This document shows, one piece after another, positions 1 through 6,878 of a DNA stretch of 63,201 nt. Every line of letters starts with the position of its first letter. The first letter of the stretch is position 1. The notes under the pieces are model-generated. The model had not been told where the DNA came from. It was given only the letters and a program-made list of their open reading frames with translations, and did no database searches. The DNA comes from Candidatus Zhuqueibacterota bacterium (lineage in GTDB: Bacteria; BS750m-G25), in NCBI GenBank assembly GCA_016783505.1, contig JADHWK010000009.1, forward strand, positions 1 through 63,201, in the 5' to 3' direction. Position numbers and translations under genes: made by a program.

Positions 1-118
1 TCCCATAACCGTTTAACGAATGACGAGACGATCCCGAAGCTTTCCCGAATTTTCGGGACAACCGTTCGACGCAACCGGATGTCTCAGGAATTCTCCAAAC
101 CTTAAGATTGATAAAGTT
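1..118. repeat. Long dispersed repeat, copy 1
   Basis: This stretch is an inverted copy of 13443-13539. Bases 1-31 match the complement of 13539-13509 exactly, and 60-118 match 13501-13443 at 56 of 59 positions. Between these blocks, this copy carries 28 bases built of CCCGAA/TTCGGG palindromes (32-59) where the other copy has seven unrelated bases. The repeat probably continues past the left edge. No coding function is seen. Confidence 0.85.
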
Positions 119-234
119 GCCCAGAAGGGGCTAAGTTCTATTTTCTTCTCTCACACTTCAATCCCGAATCCTCGGTATTCAATATTCGATATTCATTATT
201 CCAAAACTGTTTTCGCAAATAAATACACGAAAAT

Positions 235-744
235 TTAAGGGGGAGCACCCAGAACCATAAGTACCTCGTTTTTTTTCACCGATTGTCCCACTTTTACCCT
301 GACGGCCTCCACTGTCCCTGCCATTGGGGTACGGATTTCATTTTCCATCTTCATGGCTTCTACCACCATAACCCCCTGCCCGGTGGAAACCGGATCGCCC
401 GGACCCACCTCGACCTTGACCACCATCCCCGGCATGGGGGCCCGGATTTCATGGTGAACCGAGGGTCCTTCTTTCGACCTGCCAAATTCTTTAAACAGCC
501 TCTGACGCTCATCCTCAAGATTAACCAGGAACCGATTTCCCCCGACCTCCACGCGGTATCCAGGGCCGTCGGGATGGATGCGCACCTGATAACTCCTGTG
601 GTTTACGATCAGGGAAAAGTTGGAAGGATCCCCCACCGGCCGAAAATCCACCCCGTAGGAGTTTTTTTCGATGCGTATTTTTCCATCCCCCCGGCTGGTT
701 TCCACCCTGTATTCCCTGTCGCCAATTTGTGCCCGGTATTTCAT
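235..744 (-). CDS. Biotin carboxyl carrier subunit of acyl-CoA carboxylase
   Basis: This 169-residue protein carries covalently bound biotin between the carboxylase and carboxyltransferase active sites of an acyl-CoA carboxylase (acetyl- or propionyl-CoA type). The last 70 residues are a biotinyl/lipoyl domain with the biotin-lysine motif EAMKMENEI. The first 95 residues form a less conserved beta-rich region, as in carrier subunits of propionyl-CoA or oxaloacetate-type enzymes rather than the Pro/Ala-rich linker of classical AccB. It lies downstream of the biotin carboxylase gene on the same strand with 257 bases between them, so co-transcription is plausible. No carboxyltransferase subunit is in the window, so the acyl-CoA substrate cannot be fixed. 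Confidence 0.88.
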   Translation of the reverse strand: MKYRAQIGDREYRVETSRGDGKIRIEKNSYGVDFRPVGDPSNFSLIVNHRSYQVRIHPDGPGYRVEVGGNRFLVNLEDERQRLFKEFGRSKEGPSVHHEIRAPMPGMVVKVEVGPGDPVSTGQGVMVVEAMKMENEIRTPMAGTVEAVRVKVGQSVKKNEVLMVLGAPP

Positions 745-806
745 ATCACGGATTTCACGGATTAAAACGGATTTTTATTCCAATCTTATCCCAAATCGAT
801 CAATTT

Positions 807-893
807 AATCCCAAGGTTTCGGGATTTTAAAAGGCTGACGTTTTAACTCCAATAATTTCAAAACAATGGATTTAATCCCGATGCTTCGGGATT
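807..893. repeat. Two CCCGAA/TTCGGG palindromic repeats
   Basis: Two short palindromic units, at 807-826 and 874-893, share the pattern AATCCC-(4-6 bases)-TTCGGGATT. They are members of a family seen about ten times in intergenic DNA of this window. They sit between the carrier and carboxylase genes and would form hairpins in a shared transcript. No gene is seen in 745-1001. Confidence 0.7.
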
Positions 894-1001
894 CGTGATG
901 GAGGTTACATTAAATTATACCGCTTATCCTAGTCTCCCTTTCTCCCCATCTCCCCGTCGCTTGGTTGTCTACCCTTCCGTTAAAAAAAAACTATCTCATT
1001 T

Positions 1002-2507
1002 TTATCTCAACCCTTGCATAATCCCCTGGGTCTTCCAGCGGTTTTCTTTCCCCCTTTGATTCCCTTGAACAAGACCGATAGTCTTACTTTTCTCCCACTC
1101 CTGGAAAAGAATCGCCCCCAGAACCGCTGTCTCCTTTAAATCCTCACCTGCAATCCCTACCGATTGACCATTGAATTCCTCTTCGACAAAGTGGGTGTCA
1201 AATTCTCCTGTAACGAACCGGGGATTGTTCATCACGAATTGGCAAAACGGGATAGTTGTTTCGACCCCCCCGATCTCGTATTCCCCCAGGGCCCGTTTCA
1301 TCCGCTCAATGGCCTCGCTGCGGTCCCTACCCCAAGTGATAAGCTTGGCGATCAAAGGGTCGTAGTATATGGTGATCTCACATCCCTTATAGAGGGCGGA
1401 ATCCTCCCTGACCCCATAACCACCAGGTACGTTCAGGTGACGGATGGTGCCGATGGAGGGCATGAAGCCCTCACCCACGTCCTCGGCGTAGATGCGGCTT
1501 TCAATGGCATGGCCGTTTCGTTTCACTTCTTCTTGGGTCAGGGCTAAAGGTTCGCCGGAAGCGATCCGGAGCTGCTCCCCCACCAGGTCCAGCCCGGTGA
1601 CCCATTCGGTGACCGGATGTTCAACCTGAAGCCGGGCGTTCACCTCGAGAAAATAAAAATTCCGGTTCTGGTCCAACAAAAATTCGATGGTACCCGCATT
1701 GTGGTAGCTACAGGCCCGGGCCACGGAAAGCGCCGTCTGGGCCATTTTTCCCCGGAGGTCATCATCCAGCAAGGTGGAAGGGGATTCCTCAATCAACTTC
1801 TGGTGCCGGCGCTGGATAGAACACTCCCTCTCCCCCAGATGAATGAGGTTGCCGTATTGGTCGGCCAGAATTTGAAATTCGATGTGGCGGGGATGCTCCA
1901 GGTACTTTTCCAGGTAGATTTCGGGATTGCCAAACGCCGATTTAGCCTCCCCCTGGGCTCCCCTCATGGCACTCGCCAGTTCCTTCTCTACGTATACGAT
2001 GCGCATTCCCTTCCCCCCACCCCCGGCTGAGGCCTTGATCAGCACTGGGTAACCAATTTTCGCTGCTTCCAGGCGACACTCTTCGATATCCCTGATGCCC
2101 ACCATAGTTCCGGGAATGATGGGCACACCGGCAGCCTGCATAGTGTGCCGGGCCTGGGTCTTGTCCCCCATAGACCGTATCGTCCTCCCGGTAGGGCCGA
2201 TGAAGATCAGACCCCCCTCCTCAACCCTATCAGCGAAATCAGCGTTCTCGGCCAGGAAGCCGTAACCGGGATGGATGGCTTCGGCGCCAGCCTTCTTGGC
2301 TACCTCAATAATTTTTTCCTGTCTGAGGTAGCTCTCTATCACCGGGGGCGGGCCGATGAAATAGGCCTCATCGGCCATCCGGGTATGGAGGGACAGCCGG
2401 TCAGCCTCCGAATAAATGGCCACCGTCTCGATCCCCATCTCCCGACAGGTGCGGATGATACGCACGGCGATCTCTCCCCGGTTGGCGATCAAAATTTTCT
2501 TAATCAT
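1002..2507 (-). CDS. accC: Biotin carboxylase subunit of acyl-CoA carboxylase
   Basis: This 501-residue ATP-grasp enzyme carboxylates the biotin of the carrier subunit using ATP and bicarbonate. The N-terminal domain opens with KILIANRGEIA. The glycine-rich ATP loop (SAGGGGKGMR) is near residue 165, the metal-binding segment FLEVNARLQVEHPVTE is near 285, and a biotin carboxylase C-terminal domain follows. It is about 50 residues longer than E. coli AccC, the extra part being a poorly conserved tail. The ATG at 2507 begins directly with the conserved N-terminal strand. A strong sigma70 promoter lies 38 bases upstream. The carrier protein gene follows, so this promoter probably drives both. Confidence 0.95.
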   Translation of the reverse strand: MIKKILIANRGEIAVRIIRTCREMGIETVAIYSEADRLSLHTRMADEAYFIGPPPVIESYLRQEKIIEVAKKAGAEAIHPGYGFLAENADFADRVEEGGLIFIGPTGRTIRSMGDKTQARHTMQAAGVPIIPGTMVGIRDIEECRLEAAKIGYPVLIKASAGGGGKGMRIVYVEKELASAMRGAQGEAKSAFGNPEIYLEKYLEHPRHIEFQILADQYGNLIHLGERECSIQRRHQKLIEESPSTLLDDDLRGKMAQTALSVARACSYHNAGTIEFLLDQNRNFYFLEVNARLQVEHPVTEWVTGLDLVGEQLRIASGEPLALTQEEVKRNGHAIESRIYAEDVGEGFMPSIGTIRHLNVPGGYGVREDSALYKGCEITIYYDPLIAKLITWGRDRSEAIERMKRALGEYEIGGVETTIPFCQFVMNNPRFVTGEFDTHFVEEEFNGQSVGIAGEDLKETAVLGAILFQEWEKSKTIGLVQGNQRGKENRWKTQGIMQGLR

Positions 2508-2544
2508 CTATCACCCATGATTTCCTAGTTTGTCAAGCTGATAA

Positions 2545-2573
2545 AATATAATGAATTGAGTCATCATTGTCAA
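2545..2573 (-). promoter_or_regulatory. Sigma70 promoter of accC
   Basis: On the minus strand a perfect TTGACA (-35, 2568-2573) and TATATT (-10, 2545-2550) are separated by 17 bases. Transcription would start about 30 bases before the accC start codon. Confidence 0.8.
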
Positions 2574-2909
2574 TACTAAAATAACCTAATACCTGAATGT
2601 CCCATATTTTCTCGGGTTATTCCATTGGCGTTAATCCCAATGTTTCGGGATAACTCCTTAAAATCCAAATGTCACTTCAGGGTTGCCCCTTGAAGCATTG
2701 CAGAGCCATCTTGGCCCTTTTTTGGAAGGGTTGATTTTTTCCTTGCATTTTTTAAAATAATTCCTAAATTATAAAGAAGTAGATGCTAAAATGAATATTA
2801 AAGAACCAGTTCGCATATACCATTGATTAATCCGTTAACCTGAACCTTTTGGTTTGGTAATACGGACAATAGGCACAATTGAACGCTTGCAACACAGGAA
2901 GATGAACCT
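2574..2909. other. Intergenic region between divergent accC and the broken SDR gene
   Basis: No gene is seen here. It holds one palindromic repeat of the TTCGGGAT family (2633-2651) and AT-rich DNA towards 2800. Confidence 0.5.
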
Positions 2910-3857
2910 ATGAACCAGACACACGTTGTATTTGGCGCTGCCGGAGCATTGGGAGCAGCTATAGTGCGGTGGCTGACCACTGAAGGCACATCTGTACGTG
3001 CCGTAGTGCGGGATGTGGAGCGAGCGCTCCGGGTGCTGCCACCATCGGCTGATGTCGTTGTTGGCGACGCGACGGGCGCCGAGAGCGTCCGCGCGGTCTG
3101 CCGAGAGGCGGCGGTAATCTACCAGTGCGTCAACGTACCGTACCACAAATGGACAGCCGTGATGCCGGGCGTGACAGATAATATCCTAACTGGAGCCCGC
3201 GAAGCCAAGGCGCGGTTGGTCTTCCCTGGCAATGTTTACGGTTACGGCCCGTTCCAAAAGATTCCAGTGACCGAAGATCACCCGCTGGCAGCGACGAGCA
3301 AGAAGGGTCGGCTTCGCAACACGATGGAACGCATGTTGATGGACGCGCATCAGGCGGGGGATGTGCACGTGGTCATCCCGCGTTTCCCAGATTACTACGG
3401 TCCGAACGTTACCAACAAATTAATGGCGCCGATCTTCGAGGCAGCGCTGGCGGGCAAGAAGGCGTCGTGGCCGGGCAAGTTAGATGTGCCGCACGACCTT
3501 GTTTACATTGACGATGCCGCCGCGTGTGTTCTGTTCGGCACGACCGAAAGTGCATACGGTCAGGTGTAGCACGTGCCCGGCGCAGGACCACTTACCGGGC
3601 GGCAGTTCATCGAAATGGCATTCAAGGCCGCTGGCACAAAACCGAATCTAGGCGTGATGGGGCGTGGCTTCTTCCGGTTCTTCGGGCTGTTCGTGCCAGA
3701 CGCACGTGAGATGGTAGAATTGATGTACGAATTCGAAGAGACGCTCATACTAAACGGCAGCAAATTCGCGGGGGCGTTCCCATCGTTCAAGTTCACACCA
3801 CACGAAGATGCTGTGCGTCAAACGGTCGAATGGTTCCGTCAGCGGTCATTCTCGTAA
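2910..3857 (+). pseudogene. NAD-dependent epimerase/dehydratase (SDR), interrupted by in-frame TAG
   Basis: Two segments in the same reading frame, 2910-3569 and 3573-3857, together make a complete 315-residue extended-SDR protein of the nucleoside-diphosphate-sugar epimerase type. The N-terminus has a Rossmann fold with a nucleotide-binding loop (FGAAGALGAA). A YGYGPF stretch and the substrate-side region follow near residue 110. The frame is broken only by TAG at 3567-3569, exactly where relatives have Trp before HVPGAGPLTG, so a single TGG to TAG change explains it. The base composition is richer in G+C than that of the following methyltransferase, suggesting separate acquisition. An attC-like hairpin follows 43 bases after the end. 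It could also be a sequencing error, or suppressed at low level. TAG is used as an ordinary stop elsewhere here (rfaE1). Confidence 0.85.
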
Positions 3858-3899
3858 TTCGGCGACGGATAATAAAGGCAGAATGCGGCGTTCAACTAC

Positions 3900-3992
3900 G
3901 CCTAACAGGGTGTTTGCGGGAAGCTAAAGCTCAACCAAATCCTGTTCCCAAACTTCGGGATCGAGACTTCGCAAACACGGACAACGTTGGGT
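3900..3992 (+). other. Integron attC-like recombination site
   Basis: The 93-bp segment begins with GCCTAAC (3900-3906, fits RYYYAAC) and ends with GTTGGGT (3986-3992, fits GTTRRRY). The two ends can pair, with wobbles. Inside them a perfect 9-bp inverted pair, GTGTTTGCG (3910-3918) and CGCAAACAC (3970-3978), gives the L-box stem. A TTCGGGAT palindromic unit lies in the loop. This is the architecture of integron cassette attC sites, placed just after one gene and just before the next. The spacers are unequal (3 and 7 bases), so it is a candidate. Confidence 0.55.
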
Positions 3993-4035
3993 GCAATTCC
4001 GCCCAATAAAAGTTCACACGAAGGGATTTTTTCAA

Positions 4036-4677
4036 ATGGAATATGATGAAACCTATAGTAACATTGATAACTTTTTTGGAGTGGAACCTGTGCCAATCCT
4101 AAGAAATTACTATCATATGTTAAATAAATATAAGCCAATCTTAGATATCGGGGTAGGACAGGGCCGTAATGCATTATTTTTTGCGAGAAAAGGCTTTGTG
4201 GTTGATGCGATTGATCCATCAAAAGTCGCCATCAATACTGTGTCAGCCATAGCTGTGAAAGAAGGGTTACCTATCCATACATGTCAATGTAGTTTCGATA
4301 CATTTATTCCCCAAACCGATTTCTACTCAGGAATTCTCATATTTGGTCTTATTCAAATATTGTCCTGGGAATCTATTGAGCTTCTTCTTGAAAAGGTCAA
4401 GATTTGGACCAAGGAGGGAAGTTTAATATTTGTCACGGGATTCACCACAGCGGATCCATCGTTTTCTCGATATTTACGGGAATGGAAAACCATTGGAAAG
4501 AACTCATTTATGGATAAGCAAGGTAACATCAGAACTTATCTGGAAGCAGGGGAAATCCTAAATCTATTTAGCGAATTTAATGTGATATACCACTGGGAAG
4601 GCATGGGTCCAGAACACAGGCACGGAGATGGCCCGCTCCATATACATGGGAAGTTCGAAGTGGCGCTTCAGAAATAA
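4036..4677 (+). CDS. Class I SAM-dependent methyltransferase
   Basis: This 213-residue protein is a small soluble methyltransferase of the TehB/UbiE-like Rossmann type. Motif I (LDIGVGQGRNALFFA) is near residue 36, followed by the acidic end of strand 2 (VDAID). The substrate is unknown. Relatives act on tellurite, small thiols or diverse metabolites. I take the ATG at 4036, since a longer reading from GTG at 3991 would start inside the attC-like site. The gene is clearly richer in A+T than the SDR gene before it. With attC-like hairpins on both sides it has the layout of an integron gene cassette. Confidence 0.8.
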   Translation: MEYDETYSNIDNFFGVEPVPILRNYYHMLNKYKPILDIGVGQGRNALFFARKGFVVDAIDPSKVAINTVSAIAVKEGLPIHTCQCSFDTFIPQTDFYSGILIFGLIQILSWESIELLLEKVKIWTKEGSLIFVTGFTTADPSFSRYLREWKTIGKNSFMDKQGNIRTYLEAGEILNLFSEFNVIYHWEGMGPEHRHGDGPLHIHGKFEVALQK

Positions 4678-4692
4678 CATCGGGTCAACTGC

Positions 4693-4753
4693 ACCTAACA
4701 GCGTTTGCCTGCCTGGTGGCAGACAAGCGGTTCGCTTCGCTTACCCAAATGCC
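4693..4753 (+). other. Degenerate attC-like site
   Basis: ACCTAAC (4693-4699, fits RYYYAAC) is followed by GCGTTTG, which pairs with CAAATGC (4747-4753). Between them are two nested small hairpins (CTGCC/GGCAG and AAGCG/CGCTT). A clear right-hand GTTRRRY box is not found, so the site is incomplete or eroded. It lies 15 bases after the methyltransferase stop, where a cassette's attC is expected. Confidence 0.35.
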
Positions 4754-4964
4754 TTCGGCTCCATGGTAGTTTTAATTCATGTCTCATGTCTATCTAATGG
4801 AAAAAATCAATCTGTGGGTTTAGCGGGGTATGCAAATTAATTCTGAATTCCTTTGCTGACAAACCCCCGTGCGATGAAGGATATATCGCAAGATATATAA
4901 TATCGAAATAAGCAAGGAAAGGAAATTCAGAAAGAAAAAATTAAGGCAAACAATAACCAGTATC

Positions 4965-6065
4965 ATGAATGTCCTTTTTTTACAGGAACAGCCCTGTATT
5001 CGGGCGTTGAAATATGCCCATGGTTTAAAGAAATACGGGAAAAAACTGAGACTGTTCTTCGGGTTCTGTGGGAAAACCCTAAGCGAACTTTACGGTCATG
5101 GTGATGAACTGTTTCTTGAATGGATCAAGTTGGATGGAGTCCCAGAGGAGGCTATCCCGGACATTATCAAGGGACTACGTATAGACCTGATCCACAGCCA
5201 AAACGCCCCGGACGACCTGACTGTTGCTTCCATACGCAGCCTGGGGAATGGGTTCCCCATCATCCACGATATTCATGACCTGATTTCCATCAGAAACACG
5301 CCTTACGACGATGGGATAGATCGGATCAATCCCCATCATCAACATGTCTGGAAACAAGAAAGGACGGCTATAGAACAGAGCCGGGGGATCATCGCCGTCT
5401 CGGAGGAAATAATCTCAATCGTTCGCCAGAAATACAATCTTGATTCCCCCAAAGTCCTCGTGTTTCCCAATCTTGTTTCCGAGGACATGATACCGGGTTT
5501 CCTGAAGCCGAAACTCTCTGAAATGTACGGCGGGACGCACATCGTCTATGAAGGGCATCTGGATAACCATAACCGAGGTGGTCATTACGATCTTTTAGAA
5601 ATTTTCAGGGAGATCGCCGGACAGGGGATCCATATTCATATCTACGGTTCCCGTGAAAGCGATTTATATAGGGATCTGGGTTCGGAGAACGGGTTCGTTC
5701 ATTATCACGGCAGTTTACCTTCAAAGTTATTGCTGGAGGAAATAACCCAATATGATTTCGGCTGGGCCGGGTTCAATATAAGCGTTAATAAAACCCATAC
5801 CGACACGGTGTTGGCCAACAAGACCATAGAATATATATCCGCCGGGCTGCCGGTCATATCCTTTCCACACCGGGCCCAAAAAAAGTTCATCGAAACACAT
5901 AATGTGGGAATAGTTATTGAGGATTTGTCCGGGCTCAAACGAAGCTTACAGCATCCCCGGATGGATGGTATTCGCAGTTCAGTCCTTCACCAGAGGTGTT
6001 CTTTTACGGTAAAAAATAACATCGGTACCCTCTATGACTTTTATCGTAACTGTTTGCTCCAATAA
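4965..6065 (+). CDS. GT-B fold glycosyltransferase, GT4-like
   Basis: This 366-residue protein is predicted to be a cytosolic glycosyltransferase adding a sugar to a cell-surface glycan. The N-terminal half has the acceptor-side Rossmann domain with HSQNAPDD and HDIHD segments near residues 70-105. The C-terminal half has the donor-domain signatures YEGHL near 190 and IEYISAGLPVISF near 287, where the Glu resembles the E of the EX7E motif of family 4. No membrane segment or signal peptide is visible. Donor and acceptor cannot be predicted. The acetyltransferase gene that follows suggests a small surface-polysaccharide modification pair, but 212 bases separate them. Confidence 0.78.
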   Translation: MNVLFLQEQPCIRALKYAHGLKKYGKKLRLFFGFCGKTLSELYGHGDELFLEWIKLDGVPEEAIPDIIKGLRIDLIHSQNAPDDLTVASIRSLGNGFPIIHDIHDLISIRNTPYDDGIDRINPHHQHVWKQERTAIEQSRGIIAVSEEIISIVRQKYNLDSPKVLVFPNLVSEDMIPGFLKPKLSEMYGGTHIVYEGHLDNHNRGGHYDLLEIFREIAGQGIHIHIYGSRESDLYRDLGSENGFVHYHGSLPSKLLLEEITQYDFGWAGFNISVNKTHTDTVLANKTIEYISAGLPVISFPHRAQKKFIETHNVGIVIEDLSGLKRSLQHPRMDGIRSSVLHQRCSFTVKNNIGTLYDFYRNCLLQ

Positions 6066-6277
6066 CCCATTATTCCCCATACGGGCCTTGCCTGCCCGGC
6101 CAGAGGGGCATCATTACACCATTCCCTACGGGCTGCAGGCCATTATTTCAATTGAAGCGTAGTCTCTAAGTTCTTTAATCCGTGAGAATCAGTCGCATCT
6201 GTGTTATCAGTGTTCTATTGTTTTGCTTCGAAAATAAAATTTTCATCCCTTGTTGAAATTTAAGGCAGGAGGGAACC

Positions 6278-6742
6278 ATGAAGATCACCGAAACAAGTAA
6301 GGAGATCATTTACTTCAGGCCCAACGATGCCAAAAAGGTGGGGAAGAACTGTTATTATCTTGACAAGATCATCTGGCTCAACGCCGACAATATTGAGCTG
6401 GGGGACAACGTCTGCTTCAATCACGGCTGTTACGTCAACGGCTATGGCGGTTTAAAAATGGGAAACAATTCGGGTTTGGGACCTTACTGTATGGTTCATA
6501 CCGCCAACCATGAATTTGACGAGAAAAAGGTCAGCATGACCTCCTGGACCAAAGCCCCGGTCACCATCGGGGAAAATTGTTGGATTGGTATGGGGGTCTG
6601 CATCCTTCCCGGGGTCACCATCGGAGACAGGGTTATAATCGGTGCCGGCAGCGTCATCGTCCATGACATCCCTTCGGACGTTATTGCAGTGGGGAACCCC
6701 TGCCGTCCCATCAAAACCCGGCGGGGGGAGAGAATACCGTAA
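6278..6742 (+). CDS. Hexapeptide-repeat acyl/acetyltransferase
   Basis: This 154-residue left-handed beta-helix protein belongs to the maltose O-acetyltransferase/WbbJ-like group, which transfers acetyl from acetyl-CoA to a sugar hydroxyl. Hexapeptide turns run from about residue 40 to 145, including IGENCWIGMGVCILPGV and IGDRVIIGAGSVI. A conserved His in HTANHEF near residue 68 is the likely catalytic base. The start at 6278 follows a good ribosome site (AGGAGGGAACC). It probably decorates a surface polysaccharide with the preceding glycosyltransferase, but the substrate is unknown. Confidence 0.82.
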   Translation: MKITETSKEIIYFRPNDAKKVGKNCYYLDKIIWLNADNIELGDNVCFNHGCYVNGYGGLKMGNNSGLGPYCMVHTANHEFDEKKVSMTSWTKAPVTIGENCWIGMGVCILPGVTIGDRVIIGAGSVIVHDIPSDVIAVGNPCRPIKTRRGERIP

Positions 6743-6805
6743 TAGGTTAGTTTACGCAGGTTTCTATGGAAACCTGCACCACTCTGTGGTTTGTAGATTT
6801 CGAAC

Positions 6806-6834
6806 TTGACATTTAAAAAAATTTTTTGTAAATA
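6806..6834 (+). promoter_or_regulatory. Sigma70 promoter of the papain-like protease gene
   Basis: TTGACA (6806-6811) and TAAATA (6829-6834) are separated by 17 bases, 45 bases before the start codon of the secreted protease. The spacer is a run of A then T. Confidence 0.65.
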
Positions 6835-6878
6835 TAGTGGACTTACGATAAAACCTTAACCTGACCAGGAGATAACCG

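Noticed and set aside
2910-3857. TAG recoding (pyrrolysine or suppressed amber) in the SDR gene
   Set aside because: SDR enzymes do not need such a residue, the position is Trp in relatives, and TAG serves as an ordinary stop in rfaE1; simple mutation is more likely.
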